Below are positions 17,498 to 25,185 of a stretch of 64,000 nt of DNA, one piece after another. The translations under genes were made by a program, and so were the position numbers. The number at the start of each line of letters is the position of its first letter. Position 1 is the first letter of the stretch. The DNA comes from Fluviicola taffensis DSM 16823 (GTDB lineage: Bacteria > Bacteroidota > Bacteroidia > Flavobacteriales_D > Crocinitomicaceae): positions 930,001-994,000 of the forward strand of contig NC_015321.1 in the NCBI RefSeq assembly GCF_000194605.1, written 5' to 3'. The notes under the pieces are model-generated. The model made no database searches and was not told the origin of the DNA. It worked only from the letters and a program-made list of their open reading frames with translations.

Positions 17498-19831
17498 ATG
17501 AGGCTGATCCTATTTTTCGCACTTCTAAGCTCTAGCATTACTTATTCTCAAACAATTCAAGGAGCAATTGCAGACAAACAATCAAAATCACCCATTCCAG
17601 GTGTACTTGTTGAAGTAGCTGTTGGCGATTCGATGATTCGAACTCTCAGCAATGATGACGGATACTATCGCATCGAAAATTTACCCGTAGGCAGGTATTC
17701 CATCCAATTTTCTTATACCAACTACAAAACAATCAGTCTTTCCAACATTTCAGTTATTTCAGGTAAAGAGCTTGAATTAGCTATTGAACTGGAAGAAAAC
17801 ATTGTTCAGATTAATGAAGTTGTCATCACACACAATGCCGACAAACGCAAAAGCATCAATGAAATGTTAACCGTTAGTACCCGAACAATCTCCATTGAAG
17901 AAGCTGGAAGATATGCTGGATCAAGACAAGACTTCGCCAAAGTAGCCCAAAACTATGCAGGAGTAAGTGGTGCAAATGATGCCAGAAACGACATTATTAT
18001 ACGTGGAAATTCACCTACTGGAGTATTATGGCGCATGGAAGGAATCGACATACCAAGTCCCAATCACTTTTCAACATTGGGTACAACTGGTGGACCAGTA
18101 AGTATGCTGAACTTGAATAATCTAAGTAATTCTGATTTTATGACTAGTGCCTGGAGCGCAGATTATGGCAATGCGCTTTCTGGAGTATTTGATCTACAGC
18201 TGAGAAACGGAAACACAAAAAAACGGGAATACTTGGGTCAAATCGGTTTCAATGGTTTCGAATTGGGATTGGAGGGCCCTTTCGCGAAAGGAAAAAAGGC
18301 CTCATACATCGTCAATTACCGTTATTCCACACTTGCTTTAATCAAAGCTATTGGCATTAATTTAGGAACTGGTGCTGCTGTACCCTATTACCAAGATGTC
18401 ACTTTTAAAGTCGATCTTCCTACCAAAAAAGCTGGACGGTTTTCTCTTTTTGGCATTGGAGGTATTAGCTCCATCAAATTTGAAACAGATTCCACCGATC
18501 AAAACAACTTGTATTTCGGAGAGAATATCCGCTCCAATATCCGTTCAAAAACTGGAATAATCGGCATCTCTCATCGTTATTTTTTCAATGAAAAAACCTT
18601 TTCAAAATTAGTCATTGCAGTGAGCAGTACGAAGGACCAAACGGAAATAGATAGTTTAACAAATAATACTGCTCCAATGAGATATTACGGAAGTTCTAAT
18701 CAGCAAACAAAGTATTCACTTAATTATAAAGTCAACCACAAATTCAATGCAAAAAACACCTTAACCGTTGGAGTTATTTACGATTACATTCAGTTCAACT
18801 TAACTGATTCGGTAAAAAATAATTTAGGAGCATATAATCGGTCCAAAGATTACAGAAATGGCACCAGTTTAATACAAACCTATGTATTGTATCAGCATCG
18901 TTTTACGGATAAACTGACTTTAAATGCAGGATATCACAATCAACATCTCCTTTTAAACAATTCACATTCGGACGAACCAAGAATTGGTTTGAAATATCAA
19001 TTAACAGATAAACACACATTTTCAGTAGGATCTGGCTTACACAGTCAGATGCAATTTGTGACATCCTATTTTGAAGAAGAGGAAATTAATGGCGAAAAAG
19101 TATTGTCAAATAAGCAGATGGATTTCACCAAATCTTTTCAAAATGTGATTGGGTATGATTGGTTTATTCAACGGAACTTAAGACTTAAAACAGAGATTTA
19201 CTACCAATATATTTACGATGTTCCGGTTCAAGTTCAATCGAGTTCATACTCCATGCTGAATGCTGGAGATGGTTTTGGAAGTCTTAGTGAAACAGGATTA
19301 GTCAACAAAGGAACTGGCCAGAATTACGGAATTGAATTGACCCTTGAAAAAGTATATACACGAGGATACTACATCTTGTTTACTTCATCCATTTTCGAAT
19401 CAACATACAAAGGAAGTGATCGCATTGAACGAGGAACAACATTTAACACCAATTATGTATTCAACCTTGCAGCAGGAAATGAATTGAGATTAGGCAAAAA
19501 ATCCCTTTTAAGATTCGATGCACAAGTTACATTTGCTGGAGGAAGAAGAGAAACACCTATCGATCTGGAAGCTTCGATAGCCGCTGGAAAAGAAGTGAGA
19601 GACCAAACAAAAGCTTTTTCAGTTCAAAATTCACCTTACTTCAAAGCCAACTTCAAACTCACTTATGAATTGAATCTTCGAAAAATAACGAATCATTTCT
19701 CCATTGATTTGCAAAATTTAACCAATCATAAAAACAAGTATACACAGTCATACAATCCAAGTATTCAGCAAATTGTAACAACATACCAAACTGGGTTTTA
19801 TCCCAACGTCACTTACAAAATCTTATTTTAA
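17498..19831 (+). CDS. TonB-dependent outer membrane receptor with carboxypeptidase-regulatory-like N-domain
   Basis: This 777-aa protein has a signal peptide (residues 1-18), a CarboxypepD_reg-like beta-sandwich (about 20-105: TIQGAIADKQSKSPIPGVLV), a plug domain with NDIIIRGNSPTGVLWRMEGI, and a long beta-barrel ending in an aromatic residue (VTYKILF). It would import a ligand across the outer membrane with TonB energy, or act as a sensor. No SusD partner is present. A LytS kinase gene begins 22 nt after its stop and a LytTR regulator follows, so the three probably form one operon. The substrate is unknown. Confidence 0.9.
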   Translation: MRLILFFALLSSSITYSQTIQGAIADKQSKSPIPGVLVEVAVGDSMIRTLSNDDGYYRIENLPVGRYSIQFSYTNYKTISLSNISVISGKELELAIELEENIVQINEVVITHNADKRKSINEMLTVSTRTISIEEAGRYAGSRQDFAKVAQNYAGVSGANDARNDIIIRGNSPTGVLWRMEGIDIPSPNHFSTLGTTGGPVSMLNLNNLSNSDFMTSAWSADYGNALSGVFDLQLRNGNTKKREYLGQIGFNGFELGLEGPFAKGKKASYIVNYRYSTLALIKAIGINLGTGAAVPYYQDVTFKVDLPTKKAGRFSLFGIGGISSIKFETDSTDQNNLYFGENIRSNIRSKTGIIGISHRYFFNEKTFSKLVIAVSSTKDQTEIDSLTNNTAPMRYYGSSNQQTKYSLNYKVNHKFNAKNTLTVGVIYDYIQFNLTDSVKNNLGAYNRSKDYRNGTSLIQTYVLYQHRFTDKLTLNAGYHNQHLLLNNSHSDEPRIGLKYQLTDKHTFSVGSGLHSQMQFVTSYFEEEEINGEKVLSNKQMDFTKSFQNVIGYDWFIQRNLRLKTEIYYQYIYDVPVQVQSSSYSMLNAGDGFGSLSETGLVNKGTGQNYGIELTLEKVYTRGYYILFTSSIFESTYKGSDRIERGTTFNTNYVFNLAAGNELRLGKKSLLRFDAQVTFAGGRRETPIDLEASIAAGKEVRDQTKAFSVQNSPYFKANFKLTYELNLRKITNHFSIDLQNLTNHKNKYTQSYNPSIQQIVTTYQTGFYPNVTYKILF

Positions 19832-19853
19832 CTTTACATAAAGAAGTCATTGC

Positions 19854-20900
19854 ATGTTTTTAAGTCGTGAAAAAAGAAGGGAGTTATTGCAATTCAACGA
19901 TAATCGTTTGCGCTTATTCGGAATTCCGATTCTTTCCATTATCATTATGGCTGTATTTTTCGACACACAACCATTCAATCAGTTTATTGCGCTTACAATA
20001 ACTTGGTTCATCACAATCGGAATAACTACTGTTTTTTGGCATTTGAACAGAGCTATTTCAATCTACGTTCGCTTGTGGTTTAAAAACGATACCTCTGCAA
20101 AACGCTATTTCATTCTCTTTTTAATCATCACTTTTGTAACCGTTGGATTCACCTGGGTCTCAAACTGTATCTCGCTGCATTATTCTTCGGAAAAAGAAAA
20201 AATCACCACCAGTCTCTTGGTAAGAAGCTACGTTTGCAATCTTTTGGTTACTTACATGATTACGGCGATTTATGAAACCGTTTACTTCTTCAAAAAATGG
20301 CAACAGTCAAATACAATTACTCAAGAACTGAAGATTGAAAATTATCACACGCAGTTGAATGTCCTGAAAGCAAACATGAGCCCTCACTTTCTATTTAATT
20401 CACTGAATACACTTGCCTCAATTGTTCCGAAAAAACCAGAGTTAGCTCAAGAATTTATTCAGAATCTTTCTCAAGTATATCGCTATATTTTAGAAATGAA
20501 AGATGAAAAAACAGTTTCGGTAAGTGATGAAATGAATCTGCTAAATGCTTACTTGTTTTTGTTGAATGTTCGGTTTGAAAAAAACATTTCACTTACCGTT
20601 AATGTCCCAAATTCACTGTATACTAAAAGTATTGTTCCGTTGAGTTTGCAAATTCTGATTGAAAATGTGGTGAAGCACAATGTAATCTCAAGTAGCAGAC
20701 CATTGATTGTAACCATTTATTCGGATGAAAGCGAGGAATATATTACTGTAAAAAACAACCTTCAGCCAAAAAGAACCAACGAATACTCTTCGAAATTCGG
20801 ACATATTAGCATTATTAAACGCTATCAGCTCGTATCAAACAAAGCCGTTATCATAGATACGACCGATGAATATTATTCCGTTTCAATACCTTTACTTTAA
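19854..20900 (+). CDS. LytS-like membrane histidine kinase (pair 2)
   Basis: This 348-aa protein has four membrane segments (about residues 20-150), a linker helix, then LKANMSPHFLFNSLNTLASI with the phospho-accepting His, and an ATPase region (QILIENVVKHNVIS). The glycine-rich ATP lid is poor (KFGHISIIKRYQL), a variant seen in Bacteroidota LytS kinases. It is encoded 22 nt after the TonB receptor and 17 nt before its LytTR partner. Confidence 0.9.
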   Translation: MFLSREKRRELLQFNDNRLRLFGIPILSIIIMAVFFDTQPFNQFIALTITWFITIGITTVFWHLNRAISIYVRLWFKNDTSAKRYFILFLIITFVTVGFTWVSNCISLHYSSEKEKITTSLLVRSYVCNLLVTYMITAIYETVYFFKKWQQSNTITQELKIENYHTQLNVLKANMSPHFLFNSLNTLASIVPKKPELAQEFIQNLSQVYRYILEMKDEKTVSVSDEMNLLNAYLFLLNVRFEKNISLTVNVPNSLYTKSIVPLSLQILIENVVKHNVISSSRPLIVTIYSDESEEYITVKNNLQPKRTNEYSSKFGHISIIKRYQLVSNKAVIIDTTDEYYSVSIPLL

Positions 20901-20917
20901 ATCTTATTCAAAAAAAG

Positions 20918-21673
20918 ATGACTACTATACTCATAATTGAAGATGAAATTCCAGCCGCAGAACGATTAAAGGAGTTGATTCACAAAATTGATTCGAGCAT
21001 CATCGTATTGGATACTATTGATTCGATTGAAAATGCCATCGATTGGTTTTCAAAAAATGCACATCCACATATTGTATTTATGGATATTCATTTATCCGAC
21101 GGAAGCAGTTTTGAGATTTTAAAAGAGTCAGTCATTCGATCCAATATCATTTTCGTAACTGCATTTGACCAATATGCCGTAAAAGCATTCCGATTTAATG
21201 GAGTCGATTACCTCTTAAAGCCAATCAATGAAAGTCATTTGGCCGAGGCAATTCATAAATGCCAGTCGCTGATGCTAAAAGAAAATGACTTTTCGAAACT
21301 CTTAAATGCACTTACCGAAGCTACTACTCCAAAAAACAAAGGTCGATTTGTGATTAAAAAGAAAGATCAACTCATTCACATTTCAACGGAAGAAATTGCT
21401 TATTTTTTATCGGAAAACGGAAATTCATTGCTTATTGGGCTAAATGGAGAAAAATATGTGGTGGATTATTCTTTGGATCAAATTGACGATATGCTCGATG
21501 AAAATCAGTTCATTAGAGTAAATCGGAAAGTAATTATCCATATCAAGTCATTGATAGCAACAACAAACTGGTTCAACGGGCGCTTAAAACTCACTTTAAA
21601 ACCGCAACCCTCTGAGGATATTATCGTTAGTCGTGATCGGGTTGCTCATTTTAAATCCTGGTTAGAAAATTGA
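20918..21673 (+). CDS. LytTR-family response regulator (pair 2)
   Basis: This 251-aa protein has a receiver domain with IVFMDIHLSDGSSFEIL (Asp near residue 58) and FVTAFDQYAVKAF, then a LytTR DNA-binding domain (about 145-251: FVIKKKDQLIHISTEEI, FIRVNRKVIIHI, IIVSRDRVAHFK). It is the last gene of the TonB receptor-LytS-LytTR set and probably controls that operon and others. Four nucleotides of stop context then lead into the tRNA region. Confidence 0.92.
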   Translation: MTTILIIEDEIPAAERLKELIHKIDSSIIVLDTIDSIENAIDWFSKNAHPHIVFMDIHLSDGSSFEILKESVIRSNIIFVTAFDQYAVKAFRFNGVDYLLKPINESHLAEAIHKCQSLMLKENDFSKLLNALTEATTPKNKGRFVIKKKDQLIHISTEEIAYFLSENGNSLLIGLNGEKYVVDYSLDQIDDMLDENQFIRVNRKVIIHIKSLIATTNWFNGRLKLTLKPQPSEDIIVSRDRVAHFKSWLEN

Positions 21674-21707
21674 GAAAAAATTAAGTTGAACTTTTTAATT
21701 TTCATCC

Positions 21708-21737
21708 TTTGTAATCTAAAAATACTTTATATCTTTG
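21708..21737 (+). promoter_or_regulatory. Promoter of tRNA-Gly (TTTG, 18-nt spacer, TATCTTTG)
   Basis: TTTG at 21708-21711 and TATCTTTG at 21730-21737 match both boxes of the Bacteroidota promoter at a standard spacing. This is one of the cleanest promoters in the window. Confidence 0.7.
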
Positions 21738-21777
21738 TCGCCCGAAGCAAAAAGATGCCTCGGAAAATTGAAATAAC

Positions 21778-21850
21778 GCGAGAGTAGCTCAGTTGGTAGA
21801 GCACAACCTTGCCAAGGTTGGGGTCGCGAGTTCGAATCTCGTCTCCCGCT
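21778..21850 (+). tRNA. tRNA-Gly (anticodon GCC)
   Basis: A 73-nt cloverleaf: D arm AGCTCAGTTGGTAGAGC, anticodon arm CCTT-GCC-AAGG, T arm GCGAG-TTCGAAT-CTCGT, and discriminator T. CCA is not encoded. The acceptor stem is GCGAGAG against CTCCCGC, so pair 4-69 is A-C rather than the expected G-C; other stems are sound. Confidence 0.93.
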
Positions 21851-21887
21851 CAAATCTTCACAGTCTGTGTTGATTGGATTAAATTCC

Positions 21888-21932
21888 GCTCGGATGTGGT
21901 CCCGATAGCTATCGGGATGGCAGACACGACGG
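21888..21932 (+). pseudogene. tRNA-Leu 5'-half fragment split by a palindrome
   Basis: GCTCGGATGTGG (21888-21899) and TGGCAGACACGACGG (21918-21932) are near copies of the 5' end of the intact tRNA-Leu that begins only six bases later at 21938 (GCTCGGATGGTGG, TGGTAGACACGCCGG). Between the two parts lies an 18-bp perfect palindrome. The fragment lacks the anticodon and 3' half, so it cannot be a tRNA. Confidence 0.65.
21900..21917. repeat. 18-bp perfect palindrome (TCCCGATAGCTATCGGGA)
   Basis: It is fully self-complementary and sits inside the broken tRNA-Leu copy. The form (short, GC-rich, perfect) is that of dispersed palindromic elements in Bacteroidota. No second copy was noticed in this window. 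Confidence 0.7.
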
Positions 21933-21937
21933 AACAA

Positions 21938-22024
21938 GCTCGGATGGTGGAATTGGTAGACACGCCGGACTTAAAATCCTGTGCCTGTATGGGCGTGCGG
22001 GTTCAAGTCCCGCTCCGAGTACCA
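21938..22024 (+). tRNA. tRNA-Leu (anticodon TAA), CCA encoded
   Basis: An 87-nt class II tRNA with D arm GATGGTGGAATTGGTAGACAC, anticodon loop CTTAAAA (TAA), a variable arm GTGCCTGTATGGGCG, and T arm GCGGG-TTCAAGT-CCCGC. CCA is encoded at 22022-22024. The anticodon stem CCGGA/TCCTG has one C-T mismatch, and pair 1-72 is G-U. It is probably co-transcribed with tRNA-Gly. Confidence 0.92.
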
Positions 22025-22028
22025 TTGA

Positions 22029-22057
22029 TAAAAGGAAGATGCAAGTCTTCCTTTTTT
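22029..22057 (+). terminator. Rho-independent terminator of the tRNA transcript
   Basis: AAAGGAAGA (22031-22039), loop TGCAAG, then TCTTCCTTT (22046-22054) and further T residues. The stem is perfect, right after tRNA-Leu. Confidence 0.85.
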
Positions 22058-22108
22058 ATTCTAAAAAAACTTGTGAATTGGCTTCCACCTTTCACAGGAA
22101 AAGTTAAG

Positions 22109-22139
22109 TCCCGTTGGTGTTTACACCTGCGGGATTTTT
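22109..22139 (+). terminator. Second terminator-like hairpin downstream of the tRNAs
   Basis: TCCCG..GGTGT (22109-22120) pairs with ACACC..CGGGA (22123-22134) around a TT loop, with a TT/TG internal mismatch, followed by five T residues. It may be a back-up terminator or that of a short unknown transcript starting after 22057. Confidence 0.6.
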
Positions 22140-22202
22140 CATTTATATCTACCTTACAATTTACACTTCACTTCTCCAGCTATATTTATTTCACGAAGTT
22201 GT

Positions 22203-22210
22203 TATATTTG
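22203..22210 (+). promoter_or_regulatory. -7 promoter box (TATATTTG) for fabD
   Basis: It is an exact TAnnTTTG match, 20 nt upstream of the ATG at 22231. It supports that start over the earlier in-frame ATG at 22114, which lies within a terminator hairpin. Confidence 0.55.
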
Positions 22211-22230
22211 CCACCTCGAAAAAACAAATT

Positions 22231-23112
22231 ATGAAAGCATATGTATTCCCCGGACAAGGTGCTCAATTCTCAGGAATGGGAAAAGACCTTTACGATTCCT
22301 CCGACCTGGCTAAAGAACTTTTCGCTAAAGCGAATGAAATTCTTGGCTTTGACATTCAAAAGATCATGTTTGAAGGATCTGATGAAGAACTGAAGCAAAC
22401 GAAGGTAACACAACCCGCAATTTTCTTGCATTCAACTATTCTTGCTGCGTGTTTGGGAGATAGTTTCAAACCAGATATGGTTGCAGGACATTCGTTGGGC
22501 GAAATTTCTTCGTTGGTAGCAAACAAAACACTTTCTTTTGAGGATGGTTTGCGTTTGGTTTCCAAAAGAGCATTGGCTATGCAGGCAGCTTGCGAAGCAG
22601 TTCCATCAACAATGGCAGCAATTTTAGGATTGGAAGACAATGTGGTTGAAGACATTTGTAAATCGATTGACGGAGTTGTGGTTGCAGCAAACTATAACTG
22701 CCCTGGACAATTGGTTATTTCAGGTGCAATTCCAGCAGTGGAAGAAGCTTGTGCTAAACTAACTGAAGCTGGTGCAAAACGCGCTTTAATTCTTCCTGTG
22801 GGAGGAGCTTTTCATTCACCATTAATGGAACCTGCGAGAGAAGAATTGGCTCAAGCAATTGAATCAACAACTTTCAGCAGCCCAATTTGCCCGGTTTACC
22901 AAAACACAACAGCTTCTGCGGTAACAAATCCAGATGAAATTAAGAAAAATCTAATCGATCAGTTAACAGCTCCTGTTCGTTGGACACAAACGATGCAGCA
23001 GATGATTGCTGATGGCGCAACGGAAGTAATCGAAGTTGGACCAGGAAAAGTATTACAAGGACTTTTCAAAAAAGTTGATCGCGCATTCCCAACATCAAGC
23101 GCAGAGATTTAA
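22231..23112 (+). CDS. fabD: Malonyl-CoA:acyl carrier protein transacylase
   Basis: A 293-aa FabD. The start is at 22231 (MKAYVFPGQGAQFSGMG), fixed by the promoter box just upstream. The nucleophile motif GHSLGE carries Ser88; the catalytic His lies in GGAFHSPLM near residue 200; QPAIFLHS and NCPGQLVISG are also family marks. It loads malonyl groups onto ACP for fatty acid elongation in the cytoplasm. It is monocistronic here, away from other fab genes, and closed by a strong bidirectional terminator. Confidence 0.96.
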   Translation: MKAYVFPGQGAQFSGMGKDLYDSSDLAKELFAKANEILGFDIQKIMFEGSDEELKQTKVTQPAIFLHSTILAACLGDSFKPDMVAGHSLGEISSLVANKTLSFEDGLRLVSKRALAMQAACEAVPSTMAAILGLEDNVVEDICKSIDGVVVAANYNCPGQLVISGAIPAVEEACAKLTEAGAKRALILPVGGAFHSPLMEPAREELAQAIESTTFSSPICPVYQNTTASAVTNPDEIKKNLIDQLTAPVRWTQTMQQMIADGATEVIEVGPGKVLQGLFKKVDRAFPTSSAEI

Positions 23113-23123
23113 AAAATAGATAT

Positions 23124-23167
23124 AAAAAGTAAGGGCGTCCCGCATATGCAGGACGCCCTTACTTTTT
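23124..23167. terminator. Bidirectional terminator between fabD and the pyruvate dehydrogenase beta gene
   Basis: AAAAAGTAAGGGCGTCC (to 23140) and GGACGCCCTTACTTTTT (23151-23167) form a perfect 17-bp inverted repeat with a 10-nt loop, with A and T runs that serve both converging genes. Confidence 0.92.
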
Positions 23168-23185
23168 ATATTAACTACGTACTAA

Positions 23186-24166
23186 TTAATTTCTAGACAA
23201 AGTGCTTTTTACAGCTTTCACTAATTTTTCAACATTTGGCAATGCTGCCTCAATCAATGTTGGTGAAAATGCAAATGGCGTATCTGTTTGTGTAACACGC
23301 ATAACTGGCGCATCCAAATAATCAAAAGCATATCGTTGCAAATGGTAAGCAATTTCAGATGAAATAGAAGCCAACGGCCAAGATTCTTCCAAAACAACAC
23401 AACGGTTTGTTTTCTTCACTGACTCTACGATTAATGCATAATCAATCGGACGAATCGTTCTCAAGTCAATAATCTCCAAAGAAATTCCTTCTTTCTCCAA
23501 AAGCTCAGCAGCTTCATAAGCAACCTTCAAGATCTTACCGAAAGAAACGATTGTTACATCTGTTCCTTTCCGTTTGATATCACCTACTCCAATCGGAATG
23601 ATGTATTCCCCTTCAGGAATTTCACCTTTATCCCCATACATTTTCTCAGATTCCAAGAAAACTACTGGATCGTTATCACGAATTGCAGCCTTTAACAAAC
23701 CTTTGGCATCGTATGGATTGGATGGAGTAATCACTTTCAAACCTGGAACATGTGCATAAAAAGCTTCGAAACTTTGCGAATGCGTTGCTGCTAGCTGACC
23801 TGCAGTACCGTTACCACCTCTAAACACAATCGGACAACCATATTGACCACCAGACATTTGCAACATTTTTGCGGCCGAGTTAATGATTTGATCTGCTGCC
23901 AAAATTGCGAAGTTCCATGTCATGAATTCTACAATCGGACGAAGACCATTCATAGAAGCTCCTACAGCAATACCTGCAAATCCTAATTCAGCAATTGGGG
24001 TGTCAATTACACGTTTTGGACCAAATTCATCCAACATTCCTTGAGAAACTTTATAAGCTCCATTATATTCAGCAACTTCTTCACCCATCAAGAAAACACC
24101 AGTATCACGGCGCATTTCTTCTGACATAGCTTCACGAAGTGCTTCTCTAAATTGAACAGTCTTCAT
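23186..24166 (-). CDS. pdhB: Pyruvate dehydrogenase E1 component, beta subunit
   Basis: This 326-aa transketolase-like beta subunit has MGEEVAEYNGAYKVSQGMLDEFG at the N-terminus (residues 27-49), VEFMTWNFAILAADQI, GGNGTAGQLAATHSQSFEAFY, and a C-terminal domain with IDLRTIRPID and LEESW. With the alpha subunit it carries out the ThDP-dependent decarboxylation of pyruvate and acetylation of E2. Alpha and E2 genes are not in view. The sequence pattern fits PdhB better than branched-chain 2-oxoacid E1 beta, though the two are related. Confidence 0.9.
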   Translation of the reverse strand: MKTVQFREALREAMSEEMRRDTGVFLMGEEVAEYNGAYKVSQGMLDEFGPKRVIDTPIAELGFAGIAVGASMNGLRPIVEFMTWNFAILAADQIINSAAKMLQMSGGQYGCPIVFRGGNGTAGQLAATHSQSFEAFYAHVPGLKVITPSNPYDAKGLLKAAIRDNDPVVFLESEKMYGDKGEIPEGEYIIPIGVGDIKRKGTDVTIVSFGKILKVAYEAAELLEKEGISLEIIDLRTIRPIDYALIVESVKKTNRCVVLEESWPLASISSEIAYHLQRYAFDYLDAPVMRVTQTDTPFAFSPTLIEAALPNVEKLVKAVKSTLSRN

Positions 24167-24337
24167 TCTTTTCGTTTTTTGTTTCGCTTAAAAGCAGTGT
24201 CAAAATTAATTAAAATTCGTTTCTAGCCTACCAAAATGAATACGAAGAACACACATTTTCAGTAAATCGTGAACAAAATGTTCAAAACCTTGCGCTATTA
24301 TGTGCGCATAACATTTTCATTCCTTAGATGATTTGAT

Positions 24338-24345
24338 TATTTTTG
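24338..24345 (+). promoter_or_regulatory. -7 promoter box (TATTTTTG) for the etf operon
   Basis: It is an exact TAnnTTTG match, about 83 nt before the etfB ATG, so the mRNA would carry a leader of about 75 nt. No riboswitch-like fold was recognised in it. Confidence 0.45.
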
Positions 24346-24428
24346 TTGCGAAACTAAGTTTAACAAGCAAAATATGATTGTTTAATTTTTCAAAAAACAA
24401 TACTATCTGTTTTAAATAAAAATATACT

Positions 24429-25169
24429 ATGAAAATTCTTGTATGTATCAGTAAATCTCCAGATACAACGTCGAAAATCGCCTTCACCGATGGGAATAAG
24501 CAATTTGACGAAAATGGAGTTCAGTACATTGTTAACCCTTACGATGAGTGGTATGCACTTGTTCGTGGATTGGAATTAAAAGAAACGCTAGGAGGTAATC
24601 TAACAATCATTACAGTTGGAAATGTTGCTGACGAAGCTATTATTCGAAAAGCTTTAGCAATTGGAGCAGATGATGCAGTTCGTATCGACGCAGATCCAAA
24701 AGATGCTTATTATACAGCTACTCAAATCGCTGAATACGCAAAGTCAAACGGGTTTGATTTGATTCTAACAGGTAAAGAGACGATTAATTACAACGGTTCT
24801 CAAGTTGCTGGAATGATTGCAGAAGCATTGGATTTACCATTTGTTTCATTGGCAACAAAATTAGAGATCAACGGAACAACAGCTCGTATGGAGCAAGAAA
24901 TCGTTGGTGGTATTCAAGTTGTTGAGGCAAACTTACCATTGGTCGTTTCTTGTGCAAAAGGAATGGCAGAGCAACGCATTCCAAATATGCGTGGAATTAT
25001 GGCTGCACGTACAAAACCACTTACAGTTGTAGCACCTGCAGCAGTAGAAGAATTGACTGCTTATGTTGAATATGGATTGCCTGCGGCTAAATCAGCTGTA
25101 AAAATGATTGATCCAAACAATATGGACGAATTAGTTGCTTTGTTACACAACGAAGCGAAAGTTATTTAA
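24429..25169 (+). CDS. etfB: Electron transfer flavoprotein, beta subunit
   Basis: A 246-aa EtfB: MKILVCISKSPDTTSKI start, YIVNPYDEWYALVRGLELKE, and an AMP-binding region with LTGKETINYNGSQVAGMIAE. The C-terminal part docks with EtfA. It accepts electrons from acyl-CoA dehydrogenases as part of the alpha-beta heterodimer and passes them toward the quinone pool. It lies 16 nt upstream of etfA in the same operon. Confidence 0.95.
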   Translation: MKILVCISKSPDTTSKIAFTDGNKQFDENGVQYIVNPYDEWYALVRGLELKETLGGNLTIITVGNVADEAIIRKALAIGADDAVRIDADPKDAYYTATQIAEYAKSNGFDLILTGKETINYNGSQVAGMIAEALDLPFVSLATKLEINGTTARMEQEIVGGIQVVEANLPLVVSCAKGMAEQRIPNMRGIMAARTKPLTVVAPAAVEELTAYVEYGLPAAKSAVKMIDPNNMDELVALLHNEAKVI

Positions 25170-25185
25170 TCTACAACAAAGAATT

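Noticed and set aside
21716-21937. Minus-strand 73-codon frame with RRDSNSRPQPWQG-type translation
   Set aside because: It is the complement of tRNA-Gly and flanks; this peptide is the well-known artefact of tRNA antisense translation.
22061-22108. Further tRNA or gene between the two hairpins after tRNA-Leu
   Set aside because: Only 48 bases with no tRNA arms or start codon in useful context.
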